From: Janthinobacterium sp.
Lineage (GTDB): Bacteria; Pseudomonadota; Gammaproteobacteria; Burkholderiales; Burkholderiaceae_D
NCBI GenBank assembly: GCA_003482555.1
Contig: DMYQ01000035.1
Location: forward strand, 21,486 to 26,850
Length of the DNA stretch: 5,365 nucleotides
Direction: 5' to 3'
Shown here: one piece after another, positions 1 to 5,145 of the stretch
Layout of the letters: each line of letters opens with the position of its first letter
Numbering within the stretch: the first letter of the stretch is position 1
Made by a program: the position numbers and the translations under genes
Notes under the pieces: generated by a model
What the model saw: only the letters and a program-made list of their open reading frames with translations
The model's database searches: none
What the model was told of the DNA's origin: nothing

Positions 1-23
1 CAACCAGCAGCAACCAGCAGCAA
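1..23. repeat. Short tandem repeat of a 10-base unit
   Basis: Two perfect copies of CAACCAGCAG (1-10 and 11-20) are followed by the first three bases of a third copy. The array lies directly after the stop codon of the acetyltransferase gene and may continue to the left of the window. No hairpin or coding role can be read from this fragment, and its true copy number is unknown. Confidence 0.6.
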
Positions 24-24
24 A

Positions 25-486
25 CTACAGAGCCTTTCGATAGACGAGGAAACCCGGACGCACAGCCAGCGTGTCGTAGAGTTTCATCGCCGTCGAATTG
101 CTTTCGTGGGTATTCCAGTACAAGCGATTCGCGCCCGCCTCGCGCGCCCGCAGCGATACCGCCTCGATCAAGGCCCGGCCGATTCCCTTGCCGCGCGCCG
201 TCTCCAGCGTAAACAGATCCTGCATGTAGCAGATCGGCCCCGCCATGATGGTATTGCGGTGGAAGATATAGTGCGCCAAGCCCGACACCACGCCGTCACA
301 CTCCGCCACCAGGGCATGCACCGGTTCGTCGCCGTCAAAAAAACGCGACCAGGTCAGGGCCGTGATGTCCGGCGCCAGCGCCGTCTCGCCGGCGCGGCCA
401 TAAAATGCATTATAGCCATCCCACAGGACGGACCAGGCCGCGAAATCCGCCGCGCGGACGGGACGAATGATGGTGGCATCGGACAT
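25..486 (-). CDS. GNAT family N-acetyltransferase
   Basis: A 153-residue cytoplasmic protein, the usual size for a single-domain GNAT enzyme, which moves an acetyl group from acetyl-CoA to an amine. The N-terminus (IIRPVRAADF) is the usual first strand and helix. Motif A is at about residues 86-110, with the acetyl-CoA pyrophosphate loop R98-G-K-G-I-G103 fitting the R/Q-x-x-G-x-G/A signature. Motif B follows at about 121-150 (LYWNTHESNSTAMKLYD), with Tyr137 in the place of the usual general acid. The ATG start is supported by AAAGGAA seven bases upstream. The substrate cannot be told from sequence: GNATs of this shape act on small amines, amino acids, antibiotics or protein N-termini. It is divergent from the next genes and is probably transcribed alone. 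The family call is secure; the specific role is unknown. Confidence 0.93.
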   Translation of the reverse strand: MSDATIIRPVRAADFAAWSVLWDGYNAFYGRAGETALAPDITALTWSRFFDGDEPVHALVAECDGVVSGLAHYIFHRNTIMAGPICYMQDLFTLETARGKGIGRALIEAVSLRAREAGANRLYWNTHESNSTAMKLYDTLAVRPGFLVYRKAL

Positions 487-492
487 GGAAGA

Positions 493-499
493 TTCCTTT
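493..499 (-). promoter_or_regulatory. Ribosome binding site of the acetyltransferase gene
   Basis: On the minus strand this reads AAAGGAA, with about seven bases to the ATG at 486-484. It is a good Shine-Dalgarno match and fixes the start codon. Confidence 0.65.
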
Positions 500-512
500 C
501 GATAAAAACCCC

Positions 513-518
513 ATTATC
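513..518 (-). promoter_or_regulatory. Predicted extended -10 box for the acetyltransferase gene
   Basis: The minus strand reads TGG-GATAAT. The hexamer matches TATAAT at five of six positions and is preceded by a TGn extension. No good -35 hexamer lies 16-18 bases upstream, as expected for an extended -10 promoter. The 5' leader would be about 20 bases. This is a prediction from base pattern only. Confidence 0.4.
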
Positions 519-579
519 CCATACTAAATCGACATCATTCCACCTTCGCGGCAGGGATGGGCTTGTCGAAAAATTTTAC

Positions 580-632
580 ATCCATCAATCAAAGTTTTGG
601 CGACGGCTCACTACGTGCTTGATTTGATGGAT
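580..632. repeat. Imperfect inverted repeat upstream of the secreted-protein cassette
   Basis: ATCCATCAA (580-588) is the exact reverse complement of TTGATGGAT (624-632). With one bulged base at 623, four more pairs form (589-592 with 619-622), giving about 13 bp around a loop of some 26 bases. No T-run follows, so it is unlikely to be an intrinsic terminator. It could be an operator with spaced half-sites or an RNA structure in the leader of the downstream genes. It lies in the AT-rich spacer between divergent genes. Confidence 0.45.
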
Positions 633-658
633 ATTAATATGTTTGGCACGAACATTGC

Positions 659-1078
659 ATGGGCATGGTGAAGAAGTCTGTCCAACCTGAGGAGGATTAT
701 TCCCATACCAGCGTTCAAGTGGCTCCACGCCCGCGTTTTCGGGAGTCGGCCCGCCGTGCGTCCGCCGCGCACGACACCCGCGTCACGCGCTTCGTGTTCC
801 AGGTCAACGGCGGCGCCAACGGCACCGTGAGCATCAAAAATGTCAGCGCGGCCACGGTCGGCGGCCCGTTCCAGATCGTGCTCGATTCCCACACGGCCGG
901 CGTCACCGTGAGCAATTCGGCCGGCAATTTCGGCGGCCGGCCATATATGACCATCCCTTCCGTGGGCAGCCTGGCACCCGGCCAGTCGGCCAGCGTCACG
1001 GTGATGTTTCAAAACCCTGCCAACGGAGCGATCGGTTTTGCGCCCGTTTCTTACTCTGGGAGTTTTAATGAATCATGA
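659..1078 (+). CDS. Small Ig-like beta-sandwich domain protein, probably a partial or orphan domain
   Basis: A 139-residue protein. Residues about 40-137 form one beta-rich domain with the pattern of an Ig-like tail module: a strand ending in NVSAATVGGPFQIVL, then GVTVSNSAGNFGGRP, then SVGSLAPGQSASVTVMFQNP and a final SYSGSF. Similar modules are familiar as C-terminal domains of large secreted proteins in Massilia and Janthinobacterium (recalled from family knowledge, not searched). The first 40 residues are basic and show no signal peptide or membrane segment. No convincing Shine-Dalgarno precedes the ATGs at 659 or 665, and an in-frame stop at 635 prevents further extension. It may therefore be the surviving 3' end of a larger gene. 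Its stop overlaps the next start by four bases (ATGA), suggesting translational coupling. The reading frame is well supported; the start and function are uncertain. Confidence 0.6.
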   Translation: MGMVKKSVQPEEDYSHTSVQVAPRPRFRESARRASAAHDTRVTRFVFQVNGGANGTVSIKNVSAATVGGPFQIVLDSHTAGVTVSNSAGNFGGRPYMTIPSVGSLAPGQSASVTVMFQNPANGAIGFAPVSYSGSFNES

Positions 1079-1731
1079 GACCCTTTAAATTACTTGCCAT
1101 TGGCGCGCTGGGCTTTTGCCTGGCTGGATGGGCACGCGCCTTCCCCGCCATCTACCACGTGAACGTGGATACCTCGTCCCTCAGCGGCAGCGCTGGCGCC
1201 CTCGATTTCAACTTCAACCCCGGCCCGCTGACGGCGCAGGCGGCCATGCTGCAGATACAAAACTTCAGCAGCGACGGCACGCCGTCCAGCGCGCCCGTCA
1301 TCAGCGGCGACGTCAGCGGCGGGCCCCTGCCCGCCACCCTCACCTTCGACAATGGCGGCGGATTCAACGACTACTTCAACGGCTTTGCCTTCGGCACCGC
1401 CTTGTCCTTCGATGTCACCCTGTTCGGTCCCGCCCTGCAAGCGCCGGATGGCGTGGCCACCTCCGGCAGCACATTCGCCTTCAGCCTGTTCTCGGACGCG
1501 GCCGGCACCCACCCCGCCTTGACCAGCAATACGGCGGCGGGATTCGCCTACACGGTCGACGTGAATCTGGACGGCAGCACCACCGCCACCAGTTTCTTGC
1601 TGGCGCCGGTGCCGCTGCCGGAGCCGGGTAGCCCCGCATTGATGGGCGCCGGACTCGCCATCCTGCTCCTGTCGCGGCGCCGTCGTTCGCAGGGCGCGGC
1701 GGCGCCCGCGCTGGCATGGCGCGGCCGATGA
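1075..1731 (+). CDS. PEP-CTERM sorting domain protein (resembles the NF038129 family)
   Basis: A 218-residue exported protein. Residues 1-22 are a signal peptide: a basic start, a hydrophobic core (LLAIGALGFCLAGWA), and likely cleavage after A-R-A. The mature part (23-178) is rich in Gly, Ser, Asn, Phe and Asp and looks all-beta. It opens with a YHVNVDTSSLSG strand followed by LDFNFNPG, as in NF038129-type PEP-CTERM proteins (recognised by eye). The C-terminus has the tripartite sorting signal: P182-E183-P184, a hydrophobic helix at about 187-200, and an R-R-R-R cluster at 201-204. Exosortases of the EpsH/Xrt class are known to process such tails; none is encoded here. Fourteen residues after the arginines are more than usual and overlap the next gene. 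GGGAG lies 12 bases before the ATG, so coupling to the upstream gene may help translation. Biological function is unknown. Confidence 0.85.
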   Translation: MRPFKLLAIGALGFCLAGWARAFPAIYHVNVDTSSLSGSAGALDFNFNPGPLTAQAAMLQIQNFSSDGTPSSAPVISGDVSGGPLPATLTFDNGGGFNDYFNGFAFGTALSFDVTLFGPALQAPDGVATSGSTFAFSLFSDAAGTHPALTSNTAAGFAYTVDVNLDGSTTATSFLLAPVPLPEPGSPALMGAGLAILLLSRRRRSQGAAAPALAWRGR

Positions 1732-2306
1732 AAAAATGGGCGGCGCCGCTCGTGCCGACCGTCATGCCGACCCTGGCGCTGATCCTGGCGCTGACCCTGG
1801 CGCCAACGCGCGCGCCGGCCCTGGAGCTCGATTGCGCGGCCGGCGCGCTGCGCGACCTCAGCGTGGCCGCCGAGCCGCTGCCGGCGGCGCCCGCGCCGGC
1901 CGCCCAGGAAGCGATCACGCTCGTCGCCACGCGGGGAGCGACGGCGCACCTGCTCGTGCGCGGCCCGATTCTCGGCTCGATGGATGCGCCCGACGTGGCG
2001 ATCGCCCTATCCTGCACCAGAAAAGGCATGCTGGCGACGGCGACGATCACCCGCTCTGCCAACTATCGCGGCGCGCTCAGACAAAATCAAAACTGGCTGC
2101 CCAGCATCAGCCTGGCACTCATCCCCCAGCGGCCGGAAATGCTGTTCCAGGCCCGCTGGGAAATGCGCCTGAGCACGGGCGCAATGCTCGACCGGGCCAA
2201 AACGCCGCCCGCCTTTCCCGCACGCCGGTATCCGATCTCCTTGACGAAAACCATCATCGCGCCAAGCGCTCCGGCCGCCCCAGTCGCCCCGGCCGCCTCC
2301 CGGTAA
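1728..2306 (+). CDS. Secreted Ala/Pro-rich protein of unknown function
   Basis: A 192-residue protein I do not recognise. I chose the ATG at 1728, not the one at 1716. It gives a standard signal peptide (MKKWAAPLVP start, hydrophobic run to about residue 27, likely cleavage near A-P-A at 29-31) and a 4-base ATGA overlap with the PEP-CTERM gene, the same junction as one gene upstream. The mature protein has exactly two cysteines (C36 and C96), which could form a periplasmic disulfide. There is an Ala/Pro linker at about 49-60, a mixed strand-like core at 61-178 including NQNWLPSISLALIPQRPEML, and an Ala/Pro tail at 179-190. No membrane anchor, lipobox or PEP-CTERM signal is visible, so it is probably periplasmic or secreted. 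Its position suggests co-expression with the PEP-CTERM protein. Confidence 0.7.
   Translation: MKKWAAPLVPTVMPTLALILALTLAPTRAPALELDCAAGALRDLSVAAEPLPAAPAPAAQEAITLVATRGATAHLLVRGPILGSMDAPDVAIALSCTRKGMLATATITRSANYRGALRQNQNWLPSISLALIPQRPEMLFQARWEMRLSTGAMLDRAKTPPAFPARRYPISLTKTIIAPSAPAAPVAPAASR
1769..1804 (+). repeat. Three 12-base tandem repeats inside the signal peptide
   Basis: Units at 1769-1780, 1781-1792 and 1793-1804 read gaccctggcgct with one change each in the second and third copies. They encode TLAL, ILAL and TLAP, which form the hydrophobic core of the signal peptide. Being in frame, gain or loss of a unit would lengthen or shorten the core by four residues without a frameshift. Confidence 0.65.
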
Positions 2307-2326
2307 TTTTCAATTAAACAATGTTA

Positions 2327-2353
2327 GTTACCGTCATGTAATTGCACGGTAAC
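2327..2353. repeat. Perfect 8-bp inverted repeat upstream of the chemoreceptor gene
   Basis: GTTACCGT (2327-2334) and ACGGTAAC (2346-2353) are exact reverse complements around an 11-base spacer. No T-run follows either arm, so an intrinsic terminator is unlikely. The size and symmetry fit a dimeric regulator's operator, and the right arm overlaps the predicted -35 hexamer of the chemoreceptor promoter. It could instead form a weak hairpin at the 3' end of the upstream cassette. Confidence 0.5.
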
Positions 2354-2369
2354 AATCCCTTGCTACCAT
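2342..2369 (+). promoter_or_regulatory. Predicted sigma-70-type promoter for the chemoreceptor gene
   Basis: TTGCAC (2342-2347, three of six consensus bases) is followed after 16 bases by TACCAT (2364-2369, four of six), which is preceded by an extended -10 TGC. I saw no sigma-28 (FliA) flagellar promoter pattern here. The match is weak and rests on base pattern alone. Confidence 0.3.
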
Positions 2370-2415
2370 TCGGCTTCACAGGCTGTCCCCTTCCCGTCTC
2401 GCATTGGCTGAAAAC

Positions 2416-4053
2416 ATGAAATTCCTACACGTAAAAACCGGCCCCAGGGTTCTCTTATCCTTCGGCGTCATGCTGTTCGTCATGGCATGCATCACCGCCA
2501 TCGCCTTGTGGCGCCTGCAAGCGGCCAACGAAACCACGGAATACCTGGTCAAGGATAAACTGGCAAAACAACAATTGACATCGGACTTGCTGGCCGCGGC
2601 AAAGTTGAACGGCATCCGCACCCTGTCCATCGCCAAGAGCGACAGCCTGGAAGTGGCCGAGTACTTCCAGACCCGGTTGGCTGAAGGCGACAAGGTGGTC
2701 CTGGCCCTGGAGGCCAGGCTGGCGGCCCTGCGCCACAATCGGGACGAAGCCGCTTTGCTGGGCGCCGCCGCCGAACGGAAGAGCGCCTACTTGAGCGTGC
2801 GCAAGGAAGCGTTTGCCTTCAAGGATGGCGGCAAGACCCAGGAAGTCGAGCAACTGGCCGACACCAGCTTGAAAACAAGCTTCGCCAACTATACGTCGGC
2901 GCTGCAGCAATTGCTCAACTACCAAACCCGGGAAGCGCAATTGCTGGCGTCCGAGTCCGCCAGGCAGTACGCCGACAGCCGCGCCACCCTGATCGGCTTC
3001 GGCCTGTTCGCCCTGCTGACCGGGGCAGTCCTGGCGTGGGCGATCACGCGCAGCATCGTCGGCCCGCTGCGCCACGCCGTCGAGATCGCCGTGCGCGTGT
3101 CGGTCGGCGACTTGCGCGACTTTACCGAGCCCCAGCGCGGCGACGAGATCGGCCAGTTGGTCGACGCGCTGCACAATATGACGACCCGCCTGGCGGGCAC
3201 CATCACGCGGGTGCGCGACGGCGCGCTGACGATCGACTCGGCGTCGCGCGAACTGTCGACGGGTAACCTGGATTTGTCGCGCCGCACCGAACACCAGGCC
3301 GGGGCGCTGGAAGAAACCGCGTCGGCCATGGCCGAACTGACCTCCACCGTGAAACGCAACACGGCCCATGCCCGCCAAGCCAACGACCTGGCATTGTCGG
3401 CGTCCGACGTGGCCAGCAAGGGCGGCAAGGTGGTCGACCAGGTCGTCGAGACCATGGACGCCATCAGCGCCTCGGCAAAGAAAATTGTCGACATCATCGG
3501 CGTCATCGACGGAATCGCGTTTCAAACGAATATTCTGGCGCTCAACGCGGCCGTGGAAGCGGCGCGGGCCGGAGAGCAGGGACGCGGCTTCGCCGTGGTG
3601 GCGAGCGAGGTGCGCAATCTGGCGCAGCGGTCGGCCACGGCGGCGCGGGAAATCAAGACGTTGATCAACGATTCCGCTGAAAAAATCGAGGCTGGCAGCC
3701 AGTTGGCCCACACGGCCGGCGCCACCATGGAAGACATGGTCGCCAGCGTGCAAAGGGTGACCGACATCATGGCCGAAATCAGCCTGGCCAGCTCGGAGCA
3801 GGACGCCGGCATCGGCCACATCAACAGCGCCGTCGCCGACATGGACAATGTCACCCAGCAAAACGCCGCCCTGGTCGAAGAGGCCGCCGCGACGGCGGAT
3901 GCGGTGCAAACCGAGGCCGGCAGCCTGATGCAAGTGGTGAGCTTTTTCAGGGTCGACGAGAGCGCCACGCGGGAAACGCAAGCGCCCGCCATCGTTGCCG
4001 CCCCATGGCCGCGACGCATGCCGATAGCCAACGCCATGCGCCGTTACGCATAA
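2416..4053 (+). CDS. Methyl-accepting chemotaxis protein with 4-helix-bundle sensor
   Basis: A 545-residue inner-membrane chemoreceptor that would control the CheA kinase through CheW in response to a periplasmic or membrane signal. The order is: TM1 at about 11-32; a helical, Ala/Leu/Glu-rich periplasmic domain of about 155 residues (33-189) resembling 4HB_MCP sensors; TM2 at 190-210; HAMP at 211-263, with the usual P217 and D243-E244; then the cytoplasmic coiled-coil hairpin. The hairpin tip (about 360-414) is near-identical to Tsr/Tar, including DGIAFQTNILALNAAVEAAR and GFAVVASEVRNLAQRS. Likely methylation helices are near 294-312 and 482-502. The C-terminus ends in MRRYA, without an NWETF-type CheR tether. 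The ATG at 2416 gives a typical MKFL receptor start; a TTG at 2404 would add four residues, and neither has a clear Shine-Dalgarno. The ligand is unknown, and no other che gene is nearby. Confidence 0.95.
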   Translation: MKFLHVKTGPRVLLSFGVMLFVMACITAIALWRLQAANETTEYLVKDKLAKQQLTSDLLAAAKLNGIRTLSIAKSDSLEVAEYFQTRLAEGDKVVLALEARLAALRHNRDEAALLGAAAERKSAYLSVRKEAFAFKDGGKTQEVEQLADTSLKTSFANYTSALQQLLNYQTREAQLLASESARQYADSRATLIGFGLFALLTGAVLAWAITRSIVGPLRHAVEIAVRVSVGDLRDFTEPQRGDEIGQLVDALHNMTTRLAGTITRVRDGALTIDSASRELSTGNLDLSRRTEHQAGALEETASAMAELTSTVKRNTAHARQANDLALSASDVASKGGKVVDQVVETMDAISASAKKIVDIIGVIDGIAFQTNILALNAAVEAARAGEQGRGFAVVASEVRNLAQRSATAAREIKTLINDSAEKIEAGSQLAHTAGATMEDMVASVQRVTDIMAEISLASSEQDAGIGHINSAVADMDNVTQQNAALVEEAAATADAVQTEAGSLMQVVSFFRVDESATRETQAPAIVAAPWPRRMPIANAMRRYA

Positions 4054-4063
4054 GGTCAAACCA

Positions 4064-4125
4064 TCGCGGCCCGCGACCAAATGTCGGAAGGCATTTTGGC
4101 GCGAACCGCTTGCCGGTCGTTTCGC
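4064..4125. terminator. Possible weak hairpins between convergent genes
   Basis: The 77-base spacer between the chemoreceptor and nitrilase stop codons holds two small hairpins. One is TCGCG/CGCGA (4064-4068 and 4072-4076, loop GCC). The other is imperfect, pairing GCGA-ACCG (4101-4108) with CGGT (4114-4117) and TCGC (4122-4125). Neither has a proper T-run, so termination here is inferred from the convergent layout more than from the sequence. Confidence 0.2.
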
Positions 4126-4130
4126 TTACC

Positions 4131-5096
4131 TCAATCTTCAAACGACACGACATTTTGACGCCGCCGGTCGACGACAAGCCGCGTCACGTCCGGCCGGGAA
4201 TAGTGACCAGCCTGATCCAGATTCTGCCTTTCACGTCTTACCTCATTGCGGTCCAGCGTCGCCACCAGCAGACACTCTTCACCGACGGCCGGTGGAATCA
4301 CCCACTCGCCATTTGGCGCGGCGATACATGAGCCGCCGTTCGCCAAAACCTCCGGGCAATTTTCGAGTATCCGATCCAGGTGCGGCGTATCGGCGGGAAA
4401 ATCTTCGCGCCGCATCAGGGCCGATACCGAGATCGTGTAGCTGCGCCCCTCCTTGGCGATGAAGCGCGTGATGTCTTCGGTATTGCGCAGATTGCCCGGC
4501 CATAGGGCGACATGCAGATCCTCGCCCTGCGCATACAGCGCGGCACGCGACAAGGGCATCCAGTTTTCAAAGCAATTGAGGCCGCCGACGGTAAAGGCAT
4601 CGAGCGGATGAACCCGCAAACCATGCCCGTCGCCGGGCGACCAGCTCAGGCGTTCTTCATAGGTCGGCATCAGCTTGCGATGCACCGAACCAATCACACC
4701 GTCCGCTCCGATATACACCCGCGAGCAATACACGCTGTAGCCGCCGCGATCCGCCGGCCGCTCGATACAACCGAGCATGACGGCGATGCCGTGTTTGGCT
4801 GCCGCCGCACAAACGGCATCCAGATGCCCGGCCTCGATCTGTACCGCCTGCTGCAAATAGTAAGCGTGGATATCTTTCTGGATCGAGGAATTAAAGCGTG
4901 CGCCGTCGGTCAGTTCCAGCCAGAACGGATAGCCGGGCAACAGGGCTTCTCCGAAGGTGACGAAGCGGCATTGCCGCTGCGCGGCGCGTCCGATGTAATC
5001 GACTATTTTCGCGACGGTCGCTTCGCGGTTCAGCCAGATCGGTGCAATCTGTGCCAGCCCGACAGTCAATAGATCCTGATTTTGAGTGGATGACAT
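4131..5096 (-). CDS. Nitrilase-family carbon-nitrogen hydrolase
   Basis: A 321-residue cytoplasmic enzyme, close to the usual 300-370 residues of nitrilases. The expected Glu-Lys-Cys triad is visible: E50 in FGEALLPGYP, K141 in HRKLMPTYEER, and the nucleophile C175 in GGLNCFENWMP. The second glutamate of the active site fits E148. The LMPTYEER context and the C-x-E-N-x-M-P motif resemble true nitrilases, which convert R-CN to the carboxylic acid and ammonia, more than amidases or carbamoylases. The C-terminal DQAGHYSRPDVTRL segment also fits this group. The residue after C175 is Phe, where nitrilases usually have Trp. The ATG start is supported by AAGGAA about five bases upstream. A VOC gene lies 47 bases upstream in the same direction, so they are probably one operon. 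The substrate is unknown; cyanide hydratase or dihydratase is a less likely alternative. Confidence 0.9.
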   Translation of the reverse strand: MSSTQNQDLLTVGLAQIAPIWLNREATVAKIVDYIGRAAQRQCRFVTFGEALLPGYPFWLELTDGARFNSSIQKDIHAYYLQQAVQIEAGHLDAVCAAAAKHGIAVMLGCIERPADRGGYSVYCSRVYIGADGVIGSVHRKLMPTYEERLSWSPGDGHGLRVHPLDAFTVGGLNCFENWMPLSRAALYAQGEDLHVALWPGNLRNTEDITRFIAKEGRSYTISVSALMRREDFPADTPHLDRILENCPEVLANGGSCIAAPNGEWVIPPAVGEECLLVATLDRNEVRRERQNLDQAGHYSRPDVTRLVVDRRRQNVVSFED

Positions 5097-5100
5097 GTAT

Positions 5101-5107
5101 TTCCTTC
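5101..5107 (-). promoter_or_regulatory. Ribosome binding site of the nitrilase gene
   Basis: The minus strand reads GAAGGAA followed by ATAC and the ATG at 5096-5094. The AAGGA core is well spaced and supports this start codon. Confidence 0.6.
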
Positions 5108-5122
5108 AGTTGAATATTCGGC

Positions 5123-5145
5123 AAGCTCGCGCATGCGGGAAGCTT
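5123..5145. repeat. Imperfect palindrome between the VOC and nitrilase genes
   Basis: AAGCT (5123-5127) pairs with AGCTT (5141-5145), around an inner exact palindrome CGCATGCG (5130-5137). It overlaps the VOC stop codon and most of the 47-base spacer. It could fold in the shared mRNA and adjust nitrilase expression, or it may be chance in GC-rich DNA. Confidence 0.25.

Noticed and set aside
106..627. 173-codon open frame on the plus strand
   Set aside because: It is antisense to the well-supported acetyltransferase gene, is rich in Arg/His/Gln typical of a shadow frame, and matches no family.
689..722. GAGGAGG (689-695) as ribosome binding site for a downstream start in the Ig-like gene
   Set aside because: The only in-frame alternative start nearby is a GTG at 719, about 23 bases away, which is too far; the motif codes for Glu-Glu in the present frame.
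611..1012. Minus-strand open frame opposite the Ig-like gene
   Set aside because: Its His/Arg/Gly/Ala-rich composition is that of a high-GC antisense shadow, while the plus frame gives a coherent beta domain and a coupled junction.
1716..1730. Earlier ATG (1716) as start of the Ala/Pro-rich secreted protein
   Set aside because: It would add only MARP before the MKKW signal-peptide start and spoil the ATGA junction, which matches the preceding gene pair.
1481..2062. 193-codon minus-strand open frame across the PEP-CTERM and Ala/Pro-rich genes
   Set aside because: It is low-complexity Arg/Ala/Gly/Pro sequence, antisense to two genes with clear signal peptides.
2327..2360. Intrinsic terminator of the secreted cassette
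   Set aside because: The stem is only 8 bp with an 11-base loop and is followed by AATCCC, not a T-run.
2404..2415. TTG start for the chemoreceptor
   Set aside because: It adds four residues before a typical MKFL start and has no Shine-Dalgarno; the ATG at 2416 is the simpler choice, though this is not certain.
2455..4080. 541-codon minus-strand open frame opposite the chemoreceptor
   Set aside because: Its length is striking, but it is a high-GC mirror frame of an unmistakable chemoreceptor and has no recognisable domain.
4512..5072. 186-codon plus-strand open frame opposite the nitrilase
   Set aside because: It is antisense to a gene with an intact catalytic triad and a good ribosome binding site, and no family resemblance is visible.
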